Shown in pieces: positions 1-8,283 of a stretch of 64,000 nt of DNA. Positions within the stretch are counted from its first letter, which is position 1. Each line of letters opens with the position of its first letter. The notes under the pieces are model-generated. The model saw only the letters and a list, made by a program, of their open reading frames with translations. It was not told the origin of the DNA and made no database searches. The translations under genes were made by a program, and so were the position numbers. The stretch spans positions 310,001 to 374,000 of the forward strand of contig NZ_VWXD01000003.1 of the NCBI RefSeq assembly GCF_011752625.1, in the 5' to 3' direction. This DNA comes from Candidatus Pantoea formicae (GTDB lineage Bacteria > Pseudomonadota > Gammaproteobacteria > Enterobacterales > Enterobacteriaceae).

Positions 1-1227
1 CAATGATTCCACAGTGAAGCGATTCTGCCAGGTGGCTTCATAATCCTCTTTGGGGAAATCACCCGGTGATACACCCGTTGCCAATGACTGTGCGACGTGA
101 GCGGCATAGGCTGCGTTTTTCTCACACAGGGGGGCAGCCGGGATATACATCACATTACCCCAACCTTTTTGATCCTGAACCGGCGCCACGGAGTGGATCA
201 CATCACAGTGCCACCACACCGAATCACCGGCTTCCATTGCTGGGATAGAGCACAAGCCCTGAATCAATTCTGGATGCCACTGCTCAGAAACCGGCAGCAC
301 TTTACCCGGCGCAACGCCACAGAGTTCATCTTCGGGCACATCTTTGAGCAGCGGACGTAGCAGCATATACGCCATGGCTTCCGGAACCGGCAGCACATGC
401 AGTATCCCCTGGCCGAGTTGCATATCTGACAGCGCAGTCCAGCCCTGGAAGGTGCGAAATACTGAGCATTTGGTGGTGGTGCCAGCTTGGTATTCATTCA
501 CCTCGGTACGATGGGCGGCATCCCAAGGATCGTATTGATCAAATTGATTGTTGAATATTTTGGCAAAAACCCGCTGATAAGCGGGCAATAACCAACGTTC
601 CAGCGCGCCGGAATCCGTATGTGCACCCAAACCTTTCGATGTGGTACCAGGCAGGCGACGGCGAATACGATCGGGATAGATAATGCTGACGTCAGGATCA
701 AACCAGCGTTTGCCCTGGGATTCAAACGTCCAGAGGTGGTTGAGGAATGATTGTGTTTTTGCCATCGCATCGCTTTGGCGCGCCGTCATCTGTGCCTCGC
801 TCCAATAGATGGGATAAATTTCGGGGCGTGACGCATCAAGGCTGCCAAAGAAATTATCACCTGGGCCTTGATAGACTTGGTCGAAATGATTGTCATCGAG
901 GTATTTGAGCATCGATTCGTCCCAGCATAATGCCTGGTCGCGCGAAAAGGTCTGTTTCACCACCACACAACCACGGCGGCGAATATGCGCCTTCACCTCA
1001 TCGCTTACGCGCCCTTCTGCGATCTCATCCCAGCTGAGTTGCGGCCATGCAGTGCCTTTCTGCGCCTCTTCTGCGCGTGCCGCAGCTATCTCGTTAACAA
1101 TTTTGCTTCTCACTTGCTCAAACAGCCCTTCGACATCGCCGATTTGCTCTCTAAGCACTCTTTTCATCAAGCGTACGTTGTGTTTGAAATCATCTGGTTG
1201 TTGTTCTGAGGTGAAGATTGTGTTCAT
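1..1227 (-). CDS. ybiU: DUF1479 family protein, YbiU type (3' end cut by window edge)
   Basis: The frame stays open from an ATG at 1227 to base 1, giving 409 codons; E. coli YbiU is about 420 residues, so roughly a dozen C-terminal residues lie outside the window. The family (DUF1479) has the fold of Fe(II)/2-oxoglutarate-dependent dioxygenases. Consistent with that, I see an HTD metal-binding-like motif within LGAHTDSGALERW and a later WWHCDVIHS segment that could give the distal histidine. The substrate is unknown. A GGAG ribosome site stands 7 bases before the ATG. It is transcribed away from the window, with no partner gene visible. The symbol rests on family resemblance. Confidence 0.85.
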   Translation of the reverse strand, partial: MNTIFTSEQQPDDFKHNVRLMKRVLREQIGDVEGLFEQVRSKIVNEIAAARAEEAQKGTAWPQLSWDEIAEGRVSDEVKAHIRRRGCVVVKQTFSRDQALCWDESMLKYLDDNHFDQVYQGPGDNFFGSLDASRPEIYPIYWSEAQMTARQSDAMAKTQSFLNHLWTFESQGKRWFDPDVSIIYPDRIRRRLPGTTSKGLGAHTDSGALERWLLPAYQRVFAKIFNNQFDQYDPWDAAHRTEVNEYQAGTTTKCSVFRTFQGWTALSDMQLGQGILHVLPVPEAMAYMLLRPLLKDVPEDELCGVAPGKVLPVSEQWHPELIQGLCSIPAMEAGDSVWWHCDVIHSVAPVQDQKGWGNVMYIPAAPLCEKNAAYAAHVAQSLATGVSPGDFPKEDYEATWQNRFTVESL

Positions 1228-1390
1228 AGCGTTGCTCCGATTGCTTCGTTCGAAACCAATTTACACTTCATTCATAACAACCAGACAGCAATCAACCAAC
1301 ATAAATCGCATGATTTTAAGACATCAGTCACATTAAACCGCTAGTTTCAGCTTTCGTATGAAGCATGAAGGGGATTTCGAAAGCAGCAAG

Positions 1391-2044
1391 TTAATCGAGA
1401 TAGCGATGATAACGAACATGGAGTTCCGCAAGGTTCTTCACATTAAGCTTGCGCATAGCGGCCTGTTTTTGGCTACTGATGGTTTTGATACTTTTCTCTT
1501 TGGCAACGGCAATATCGGTGACCGTTCTGCCACGATATATTGAACGGATAATGGTTCTTTCTGTGGCAGATAAAGAGAGCATCGCCTGCTCATCTTTTAT
1601 TGCAGGTGATAAATCTTTAGTAGTATAGCTGCGTCTTAATAGGCGAGGGTTGTCTTCGAATCCCCATTCATTATTCTCTAATGCAGATAAAATTGCATTT
1701 TCAACATCCTTCTGACTGCTTTTCCTGTGTAATACCGCACGTACATTCATCATCTTATATTTTTGCATCACCTTATATTCTAATGTATGAGTCAAAATAA
1801 CAACCGAAGAGGATAATGAGCAAGACTTAATAAGTGTCGTAATAGTATCAGCATTCGCAACTTCAGTATCGATTATCACTACGTGCATTCCCATCTCAAT
1901 ATCAATGGGTGTTTCATCACGAAAATGTACCGGACAATGTACCACGTTCACGCCCGAAAGCGTTGTGAGCATTGCGCGGACACCGTAGTAAGTAATAGGG
2001 TTAGGTGTAATTACCATTATATTTTTGTTTTTATGGATCAGCAT
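1391..2044 (-). CDS. LuxR/RcsB-like regulator with degenerate receiver domain
   Basis: 217 residues with the layout of a NarL/RcsB response regulator. An N-terminal receiver-like domain (about 8-125) is followed by a GerE helix-turn-helix (about 150-215: LSATERTIIRSIYRGRTVTD then KTISSQKQAAMRKL). The acidic pair that binds Mg2+ in true receivers is replaced by TPNP, although an Asp remains in VVIIDTE. This suggests a pseudo-receiver not driven by ordinary phosphotransfer. No kinase gene is adjacent. It is divergent from the CadC-like gene at 2325, and the 280-bp gap between them is AT-rich. Targets are unknown; such orphan RcsB-like regulators often control surface structures, which is only family inference. 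Confidence 0.8.
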   Translation of the reverse strand: MLIHKNKNIMVITPNPITYYGVRAMLTTLSGVNVVHCPVHFRDETPIDIEMGMHVVIIDTEVANADTITTLIKSCSLSSSVVILTHTLEYKVMQKYKMMNVRAVLHRKSSQKDVENAILSALENNEWGFEDNPRLLRRSYTTKDLSPAIKDEQAMLSLSATERTIIRSIYRGRTVTDIAVAKEKSIKTISSQKQAAMRKLNVKNLAELHVRYHRYLD

Positions 2045-2324
2045 GTTTCTCGCTTCTTTCTGATAAATCGCATTAAAAATAAATTCAATAAAATCGCAAC
2101 ATACGTCGATAACACTTTTAAAAAGATATTAACTTATGACATGCGATTAATCTGATGCGAATATTATTCACCGGCAATGTCGCTTTCAATACATCGGCTT
2201 TCATGTCACAAATAAGTCACCAGGAAATAATATTAAACTCTAAAATCAATGAGTTGAAGTAGTGACAAAGCGGTTACAGCAGCTTAACTGCCGCTAAAAT
2301 GCTCAGAAGACCTTCTGATAACTC

Positions 2325-3161
2325 ATGTTATACTTACCGCATCTGAGGTTGAAATGCTGGCTGTGTGTGGTGAGGTCAAGGTCGACGTTGAGTATGTTAT
2401 TTTTTACCGATTCTGGTCTTATACGACTGGGTGATAAAGAGGTGCTACTGAGCAGGCAAAGCAAAATATGCCTGACGTTTCTGTGCGAGCACGCCGGTGA
2501 AATTATTTCTAAAGAGAGACTGCAAGATGCTTGCTGGAAACAGTATGGTACTGTGGTGTCAGAGAATACTGTCAGACAAACACTTTTTCGCCTTCGTAAA
2601 TCTCTTGCATCATTAGGTGTTGTGGAGGATATCCTCGAAACACAGGGTTATGCAGGTTATCGATTAAGGCCTGATTACATTATAGTTGTGCCAAATACCC
2701 ATGAATTTAGGCTGATGGAACAGCGATCGACGATCGAAACGGCAAAGGAGAACATACACCCTGACACTCATTCATTACAGCAACCTCTCAGCGCTGTTAA
2801 ACCGATAGTATCTAAATCAAAACTGATTACCTGCATTCTCTTTTTATTTTGCCTGTTCTTTGCGACGGGTGCTTATCTTCGCAGTCAACAGTTTATTCAC
2901 CCACTCCATTACAGCGAAGCCGTTAACCAAGACGGACACACCTTCTACATTTCAAATTACGTAAAAAACAATAATGCCGAGTTGATGTCCCGCGTGAACT
3001 ATTGGCTTATTAAAATGAAAATAAAAACGACACAAAACAGCAAGATCTACATCAATTCTGACCATGGTAATTCGATAAACCTCTTTGTCTGTAATGGCGA
3101 CATTGAAGCAGATAACTCTTACTGTGAGTCGATGGCAGTAATCGGGAGAAATCACCCATGA
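2325..3161 (+). CDS. CadC-like membrane-bound winged-helix regulator
   Basis: 278 residues. A Trans_reg_C (OmpR/CadC-type) winged helix spans about 28-115 (ICLTFLCEHAGEIISKERL, then NTVRQTLFRLRKSL). One transmembrane helix follows at about 166-184 (LITCILFLFCLFFATGAYL), then only about 95 periplasmic residues, far shorter than the CadC sensor domain. The design suits direct signal transfer from periplasm to DNA. Its stop overlaps the next ATG by 4 bases (ATGA), so it is translationally coupled to the FidL-like gene. The start is uncertain: Met24 at 2394 is an alternative and neither has a strong ribosome site. The signal and targets are unknown. Confidence 0.8.
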   Translation: MLYLPHLRLKCWLCVVRSRSTLSMLFFTDSGLIRLGDKEVLLSRQSKICLTFLCEHAGEIISKERLQDACWKQYGTVVSENTVRQTLFRLRKSLASLGVVEDILETQGYAGYRLRPDYIIVVPNTHEFRLMEQRSTIETAKENIHPDTHSLQQPLSAVKPIVSKSKLITCILFLFCLFFATGAYLRSQQFIHPLHYSEAVNQDGHTFYISNYVKNNNAELMSRVNYWLIKMKIKTTQNSKIYINSDHGNSINLFVCNGDIEADNSYCESMAVIGRNHP

Positions 3162-3637
3162 AAGTCGCCTTTATTGCCGCGAGCTGCCTGTTGATGATGT
3201 TCTTGGGATGGTTTTCGTTGCCTTATTTGCTACAACCCTTCTCCGGAGACTGCCGTAGCGAAACCTTAATCATTTACGATGAGCCTGAACGTACCGTGAT
3301 AAGTCATGGATATTGGGACATTATGCGGGGCAGTCGTGAAGGCCATCTCAATGCCTATCTTGCCTTTATTTCACCGCAAGGCGATGAGCGAAAGGTCAAT
3401 GTGGATAGAACAGTCAACCTTGATTACACCTATCACATTGACTCCTTGACGGCATCGACAAAAAAATCATTCCGCATCGCTGGCCCCGACACACAAGATC
3501 CGCTGGTCGGAAAATATATTGATCCGCTTGCCGATGAGAAATTCAGCGCACGCATTTATCTCTTCAAATTGGGGAACCAGTTGATTTCAGGTTTCCACTA
3601 TCGCCCCCTGAATCGCTGCATGAAGCCGACATTCTGA
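3158..3637 (+). CDS. FidL-like membrane-anchored protein
   Basis: 159 residues with one N-terminal hydrophobic segment (about 3-26, AASCLLMMFLGWFSLPYLL) and a periplasmic remainder with two cysteines. It resembles the FidL-like proteins found paired with CadC-type regulators in enteric bacteria. The 4-base overlap with the regulator gene supports joint production, and a role as a periplasmic partner that modulates the regulator is a reasonable inference. No enzymatic motif is visible. It ends one base before the convergent kinase gene ends, leaving no room for a terminator between them. Confidence 0.65.
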   Translation: MKVAFIAASCLLMMFLGWFSLPYLLQPFSGDCRSETLIIYDEPERTVISHGYWDIMRGSREGHLNAYLAFISPQGDERKVNVDRTVNLDYTYHIDSLTASTKKSFRIAGPDTQDPLVGKYIDPLADEKFSARIYLFKLGNQLISGFHYRPLNRCMKPTF

Positions 3638-3638
3638 T

Positions 3639-4130
3639 TTATCCGTTCATCTCCAGCACGATACGATCTACGCACTGTTGAGCTGACAACAGTGCGCTGT
3701 CCAGTTGCAGTCGCTCCCGCAGCCAGGGTTGATATTCACGCTGCTCCACCGCCTGCCAGCTTGGCAATATATGGCCTTTGATATCTGCAACCCTGTTTTC
3801 AACACGAAAACGATGTTTATTCTTGTCAGAACAGATGATTTCCACCTCCAGAATTTCAGTGCCACTCAGTAATGCAATATCACGATAGGCATCACGAATC
3901 TGCATCAGGTCATTAACGGAATCCGTAATCACCGTGGAACCCAATAGCAAATTCTCCCGTGCGACGGCATAGGTTACAAAGTAGCCTTCTGGGCCGATAG
4001 GTTGATCTGCTACGCGAAGCGCCTGCTCAACACTGTCGACACGTAAATAAACGGCACTTAACTGCCGGGCTAACAAGCGCGCGATGGTGCTTTTTCCCGT
4101 ACCGGGTAAGCCACTGAAGGTGATAAGCAT
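3639..4130 (-). CDS. AAA_33-type P-loop kinase-like protein
   Basis: 163 residues. It starts with a beta strand and a Walker A loop, GLPGTGKST, at 7-15, as in small nucleoside, adenylylsulfate and antibiotic kinases. Further features fit the zeta-toxin/AAA_33 fold: a DS pair after the second strand (RVDSVEQAL) and an Arg-rich lid region (HRFRVENRV). The phosphate acceptor is not known, and the family includes enzymes acting on small molecules and sugars. It is a single gene facing the CadC/FidL pair tail to tail. No antitoxin-like gene is adjacent, so toxin function is not supported. Confidence 0.75.
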   Translation of the reverse strand: MLITFSGLPGTGKSTIARLLARQLSAVYLRVDSVEQALRVADQPIGPEGYFVTYAVARENLLLGSTVITDSVNDLMQIRDAYRDIALLSGTEILEVEIICSDKNKHRFRVENRVADIKGHILPSWQAVEQREYQPWLRERLQLDSALLSAQQCVDRIVLEMNG

Positions 4131-4212
4131 AATGAGCTCGCAGGGTTATCGTGGTTCTGTGATTGAAAGGTGCTTAAGATGCCTATTTTAATTTCGAAAT
4201 CTAGGGAGCCAA

Positions 4213-4608
4213 CTATTTATTCTGATACAGATCCCAGCGGTTGCCGTAAATATCTTCAAATACCACCACGATGCCATATTCCTCTTCACGCGGTTCTTCA
4301 CAGAACGTGACGCCGTTGGCTCTCATCTGGTGGTAATCGCGCCAGAAGTCATCCGTCTGCAAGAACAGAAATACGCGACCGCCACATTGGTTGCCAATAA
4401 AACCCTGCTGGCGCTCGTTGGATGCCTGCGCTAACAGTAGGTTACAGTCACTTTGCGGGTTTGGGTTCACCACGACCCAGCGCTTACCCGGTTGAGGTGT
4501 ATCTTCGATTAAATGAAAACCTAATTTCTGCGTGTAATATTCAATCGCACGATCGTAGTCATCCACCACAATCGCAACATAACCCATACAACGTTTTTGT
4601 GTTCTCAT
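4213..4608 (-). CDS. VOC (glyoxalase/dioxygenase-like) family protein
   Basis: 131 residues with the paired beta-alpha-beta-beta-beta modules of the vicinal-oxygen-chelate fold. It opens with GYVAIVVDDYDRAIEYYTQK, typical of the first module, and ends with GIVVVFEDIYGNRWDLYQN, typical of the last. The C-terminal Asp-Leu-Tyr segment stands where metal-binding Glu is often found, so metal binding is uncertain. Family members include glyoxalases, fosfomycin and bleomycin resistance proteins and many uncharacterised proteins; nothing here separates them. It is a single gene on the minus strand between two other small enzymes. Confidence 0.8.
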   Translation of the reverse strand: MRTQKRCMGYVAIVVDDYDRAIEYYTQKLGFHLIEDTPQPGKRWVVVNPNPQSDCNLLLAQASNERQQGFIGNQCGGRVFLFLQTDDFWRDYHQMRANGVTFCEEPREEEYGIVVVFEDIYGNRWDLYQNK

Positions 4609-4733
4609 CGTTTCTCCCTATATACCCTGCCCAATATTAGGCCTGTGAATCAAACCACTGATGACGCGCATCTCATATCAGACTCGCTTCGTTCAGAAAG
4701 AAAAAAGCAGACCGCAGCCTGCTTTATCAGTCG

Positions 4734-5033
4734 TTACGCGTTACCACCCGCAACTTTACGCAATGCCACGACTTCGGCCTGTTCTAATAAGGGTTCCAGG
4801 TCGGCGAACAATTTGACAATATGTGGCGCTTGAAGATGCTTATCCAGCAAGGCCTGGCTGGCCCACTCTTCAGTCCAGACAAAGCGACGTGGATTTTTAC
4901 TGTCAATATTCAGCTGATAGGTGATACAGCCCTCTTCACGTAATGTCTCTTCAATAACACCACGAAATAATTGCTCAGCTTTATCTTCACAGCCTGGTTT
5001 TGCGGTCAGCAGTGCAACAACAGGAACCGTCAT
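4734..5033 (-). CDS. ABM-domain monooxygenase-like protein (YgiN type)
   Basis: About 99 residues forming one antibiotic-biosynthesis-monooxygenase (ABM) ferredoxin-like domain: VVALLTAKPGCEDKAEQLF, then REEGCITYQLN and RFVWTEEWASQALLDKH. This matches putative quinol monooxygenases such as YgiN, small dimeric enzymes acting on quinols or other aromatics. The substrate is unknown. The ATG at 5033 is preferred over the one at 5039, because an AGGGAG ribosome site ends directly before the upstream ATG and sits 6 bases from the downstream one. No operon partner is apparent. Confidence 0.8.
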   Translation of the reverse strand: MTVPVVALLTAKPGCEDKAEQLFRGVIEETLREEGCITYQLNIDSKNPRRFVWTEEWASQALLDKHLQAPHIVKLFADLEPLLEQAEVVALRKVAGGNA

Positions 5034-5172
5034 ATTCATCTCCCTTTTAAATAAAAAATAAAAGCAGATTCAAATTAACCCAGCTTATTCCCGCTGTCAG
5101 TCTGAAAACGTGCGTTGTCTGCGACGAAGCATTCACGGCATAATCAGTGATTATTGACGCAAGGAGTAACGC

Positions 5173-5805
5173 ATGCCTGAACTATCCAGTTGGTTAGCCT
5201 TTGCTCTTGTGGCATTGGGATTAGTGTTAACCCCCGGTCCTAACATGATTTACCTCGTTTCTCGCTCACTCTGCCAAGGCAAGCGAGCCGGCTATATTTC
5301 GCTGGGTGGTGTTGCGTTAGGTTTTGTTTTTTACATGCTGTGCGCGGCGCTGGGTATCACAGCCTGGTTGCTGGCCGTCCCCTGGGCGTATGATGCGCTG
5401 CGATTTGGCGGTGCGCTCTATTTGCTCTATCTCGCCTGGCAAGCATTGAAACCCGGTGGACGGTCACCCTTTGCGGTACGCGATCTGCCTGCTGATAACA
5501 ATCGCAAGCTATTCACCATGGGCTTTCTCACCAACCTCGCAAATCCTAAAATTGCGATGATGTTTCTATCGCTGCTACCGCAATTTATTACGCCTCATCA
5601 CGGCAGCGTATTATTACAGTCGTTGATATTAGGGGTTACCCAAATTGCGATTAGCCTGACGGTTAATGCGATTTTCATTACCACCGCAGGACAAGTGTCG
5701 ACCTTTTTGCTGACTCGCCCAAGCTGGCAACGCATGCAACGTTGGTTGATGGGTACCGTCTTAGCGGGAATGGCCGTTAAACTGGCGTTGGATGCCCGAA
5801 AATAG
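5173..5805 (+). CDS. LysE/RhtB family amino-acid exporter
   Basis: 210 residues with about six hydrophobic helices, the size and layout of LysE/RhtB exporters. The N-terminal hallmark LTPGPNMIYLVSRSLCQGKRAG is present (about 19-40), as is the mid-protein NLANPKIAMMFLSLLPQFI segment (about 122-140). These inner-membrane carriers export amino acids such as homoserine, threonine, lysine or leucine, and the specific substrate cannot be read from sequence. A clean AAGGAG ribosome site precedes the ATG. Transcription ends in a hairpin shared with the convergent ampC gene. Confidence 0.88.
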   Translation: MPELSSWLAFALVALGLVLTPGPNMIYLVSRSLCQGKRAGYISLGGVALGFVFYMLCAALGITAWLLAVPWAYDALRFGGALYLLYLAWQALKPGGRSPFAVRDLPADNNRKLFTMGFLTNLANPKIAMMFLSLLPQFITPHHGSVLLQSLILGVTQIAISLTVNAIFITTAGQVSTFLLTRPSWQRMQRWLMGTVLAGMAVKLALDARK

Positions 5806-5808
5806 CGT

Positions 5809-5829
5809 CAGGGCGCAATCTGCGCCCTG
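5809..5829. terminator. Hairpin terminator between lysE-type gene and ampC
   Basis: A perfect 9-bp stem (CAGGGCGCA with TGCGCCCTG) closes a 3-base loop, 4 bases after the lysE-type stop and 10 bases before the ampC stop. It is placed to serve both convergent genes; the T-rich stretch is better on the minus strand (tatttt). Confidence 0.75.
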
Positions 5830-5838
5830 GGTTAAGCG

Positions 5839-6957
5839 TTACTTGCTTAATTGCTGAATGATTTTATCCGCAGCGATCACGCGGTCATCATTCGGGAACC
5901 ATTTATTCGCCAGCATAATAACGGCAAGGTTCTGTGACGGAATAAACACGGCATAGGTTGAGAAACCGTTAGTCGAACCTGTCTTGTTAAACCACGCCTG
6001 TTGAGGCGCTGCCTGTGGTGGTGAGATTAACGTCGCTGACATCCCTTTCATAATGCGCTGACCGCTGTTGCCATCGACGAGCTGTTTCTGACTGACCGGC
6101 AGCGGATAATATTCCCACATCATCGCTTGAGTGAAGGCATCGGTCTGATAGTAGCCTTGATGCGTGCGGGCAATCGCCTGCTGCCATTCAGGGGCGATTT
6201 TCCGCTCGTTCAGCTGAATAGAAAGCCAACGTATCAGGTCGGCGGATGTGGATTTCAGCCCATAAGATTCCGCATCCAACGGCCCCGGCGTCACGCGTAC
6301 CGGCTTATCCTGTTTGTTGTAACCTTGTGCATACTGCCCCATGGCTGATGCGGGCACCTGAATAAAGGTGTGGTGCATGCCCATCGCCGGCAGCAATTGT
6401 TGCTCCATCGCGCTGATGAACGGCTGCTGCAGACTTTTTGCAGCAATCATCCCCAGCATGCCAATGCCCAGATTGGAATAAACTCGCACACTGCCGGGTT
6501 TGGCATTTGGCTGCCAGTGTTTATACCAGTCCATCAGCTGTTGCTGATTTGTCACCTCATCAGGCACAAATAAAGGCGTTCCGGCGGTATGTGTAGCAAG
6601 ATTCAACAGCGAAACCTGATCAAATGCACTGCCCTTAAGTTCTGGCAACCATTGACTGGCTTTATCGCTAAACTGCAGTTTTTTCTGCTGTGCAGCATAA
6701 CTGGCTAAGGTTGCGGTAAAGGTTTTACTCAACGAACCGATCTCAAACAGCGTCTGCTCGGTAATCGGCTGACGGGTTTCCTTTGACGCCACGCCGTAAT
6801 TGTAAAATTCAGTTTTACCGTCATGCAGAATGGCAACGGCCATACCAGGTATCTGATATTGCTGCATTAAGGGTTTGATGATGGTGTCGGGCGACGCAGC
6901 GTGCGCCAGTGCATTGCCACCCACCAGCAACGCCAATACCGTCAGTTGTTTAAGCAT
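5839..6957 (-). CDS. ampC: Class C beta-lactamase (AmpC family)
   Basis: 372 residues with a signal peptide of about 20 residues ending in AHA. All class C active-site motifs are present: SLSK at 75-78 (nucleophile Ser75, Lys78), YSN at 160-162, and KTG at 325-327. The conserved F-x-x-GS-x-SK context and the C-terminal MLANK segment also match. It hydrolyses beta-lactams, mainly cephalosporins, in the periplasm. In many enteric bacteria a divergent ampR gene sits next to ampC and makes it inducible; here the divergent neighbour is a sugar-operon binding protein and no ampR is visible, so low constitutive expression is likely unless ampR lies elsewhere. Confidence 0.92.
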   Translation of the reverse strand: MLKQLTVLALLVGGNALAHAASPDTIIKPLMQQYQIPGMAVAILHDGKTEFYNYGVASKETRQPITEQTLFEIGSLSKTFTATLASYAAQQKKLQFSDKASQWLPELKGSAFDQVSLLNLATHTAGTPLFVPDEVTNQQQLMDWYKHWQPNAKPGSVRVYSNLGIGMLGMIAAKSLQQPFISAMEQQLLPAMGMHHTFIQVPASAMGQYAQGYNKQDKPVRVTPGPLDAESYGLKSTSADLIRWLSIQLNERKIAPEWQQAIARTHQGYYQTDAFTQAMMWEYYPLPVSQKQLVDGNSGQRIMKGMSATLISPPQAAPQQAWFNKTGSTNGFSTYAVFIPSQNLAVIMLANKWFPNDDRVIAADKIIQQLSK

Positions 6958-7098
6958 GAAAATTCCTTTTCTTTCAGTGAATACATGATTTCAGCGCGTG
7001 ATTATAAAATCCTGCCAATTAATCACCAAACCCAATGTTGTGCTAACGCTGGGAAAGTGAAGATGATCACAATCATGAAACATTTCATTAACCGTTAA

Positions 7099-7127
7099 TT
7101 GATCTTTTTTCCGCCAGCTTTTATAGC
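7099..7127 (+). promoter_or_regulatory. Sigma-70-like promoter of the sugar/polyol operon
   Basis: TTGATC (7099-7104) and TATAGC (7122-7127) stand exactly 17 bases apart and resemble -35 and -10 boxes. The predicted start, near 7133, falls inside the inverted repeat that begins at 7131. The first gene starts at 7245, leaving a leader of about 110 bases. Predicted from sequence only. Confidence 0.6.
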
Positions 7128-7130
7128 TTA

Positions 7131-7164
7131 TGAAAATTATTTCAGGCATCAGAAATAATTTTCA
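7131..7164. promoter_or_regulatory. 13-bp perfect inverted repeat, likely SorC-family operator
   Basis: TGAAAATTATTTC (7131-7143) is followed after 8 bases by its exact reverse complement (7152-7164). Each arm is itself a loose TGAAA-N4-TTTCA palindrome, so the whole could hold a tetramer, the usual state of SorC-type regulators. It overlaps the predicted transcription start, where a bound repressor would block initiation. The regulator encoded at 10792 is the obvious candidate. Confidence 0.6.
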
Positions 7165-7244
7165 GCACCTACCCCGGCTCGTTTTACCGCGTTTAGTTGT
7201 CACGGCTGAGCCTTCAAAATTCAGCGTCTGCTCCGGGGAAAAAC

Positions 7245-8273
7245 ATGAAAAAGATCGCCTCAATTCTGGTCGGCCTCACTCTCGCCAGCACACTTGTCAG
7301 CACATCACAGGCCGCCGACGACACACCACAATTTCGCTGTAAACCCGGCGAAACTTACTACATGAACGTTATGGTAACCGGTGTTGAATATTGGTTCCCG
7401 GTCTATGAGATGTTCAAACAAGCCGCGCACCAGTTAGGCTGTAAAACCGTGTATGGCGGTACTCCCGCTTATGACGTCAACCAACAGTTAGCCAGCTTTG
7501 AACAGGTTCTGGCACAAAAGCCCGCGGGGATTTTCCTTCACCCCATGAATCCTGACCCGTTTATTGAGCCCATCAATCGCGCTGCCGAAATGGGCATTCC
7601 GGTAGTGACTTTTGCTGCTGATTCGCCCAACAGTAAACGCGTCGCCTACATCACGTCTGACAACTTCCGTGAAGGAAAAGCTGCGGCAGATGAGTTAGGT
7701 AAAGCCATGGGTAAAGATGCCGAATTCGCCGTGTTAGAGAATCCCGGCCAGGATAACCACGACCGAAGAGTCACAGCGTTCGTCAATGAAATGAAAGCGG
7801 CATTTCCTGACAGCAAGTTAGTGGCGCGTGCAGCAACTTATCAGGACCCTTCCAAAGCCTATAACGCCGTGCTGTCGATGTTACAGGCTCATCCCAATCT
7901 GAAAGGCATCTTTATGCCGGAAGCCAGTTCGGCGATTGGGGCTGCGCAAGCGGTGGCGGAAAACGGCGGTAAAGTGAAAGTCATGACGGTGGACGTCAAT
8001 GCCAAAGTGTTGGATATGATCAAAAGCGGACAGGTATTTGGTGCCATCAACCCGAATCAGGGCATTCAGGGCTACATGGGCTTTATGACCCTATTCCTTG
8101 CCGCTCATCCAGAGCTTATTGACCCAATGAATGACGCTAAACGTCAAGGCGTCAATCCCTTCTCGTTCCCGATTCTTGATAACGGTTACGCGGTTGTCAC
8201 TAAAGACAATGCCGACGATTTTCGTTGGGATAGTTATCTGAAACGCCGTGGCACCAAAGGCATTAACGAGTAA
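7245..8273 (+). CDS. Periplasmic sugar-binding protein of ABC importer
   Basis: 342 residues of the Peripla_BP_4/RbsB class. The start at 7245 gives a classic signal peptide (MKKIASILVGLTLASTLVST, cut near SQAA) and has a GGGGA ribosome site; longer in-frame starts lack both. The mature protein shows the two-lobed type I binding-protein layout, with GIFLHPMNPDPFIEPINRAA and VVTFAADSPNS segments near the ligand cleft. It delivers the substrate to the RbsA/RbsC-type partners encoded directly downstream. The ligand is unidentified; the operon enzymes suggest a polyol or ketose. Confidence 0.88.
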   Translation: MKKIASILVGLTLASTLVSTSQAADDTPQFRCKPGETYYMNVMVTGVEYWFPVYEMFKQAAHQLGCKTVYGGTPAYDVNQQLASFEQVLAQKPAGIFLHPMNPDPFIEPINRAAEMGIPVVTFAADSPNSKRVAYITSDNFREGKAAADELGKAMGKDAEFAVLENPGQDNHDRRVTAFVNEMKAAFPDSKLVARAATYQDPSKAYNAVLSMLQAHPNLKGIFMPEASSAIGAAQAVAENGGKVKVMTVDVNAKVLDMIKSGQVFGAINPNQGIQGYMGFMTLFLAAHPELIDPMNDAKRQGVNPFSFPILDNGYAVVTKDNADDFRWDSYLKRRGTKGINE

Positions 8274-8283
8274 GGAGCCGATC

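Noticed and set aside
3639..4130. Zeta-type toxin
   Set aside because: No antitoxin gene is adjacent, and the P-loop fits many small-molecule kinases.
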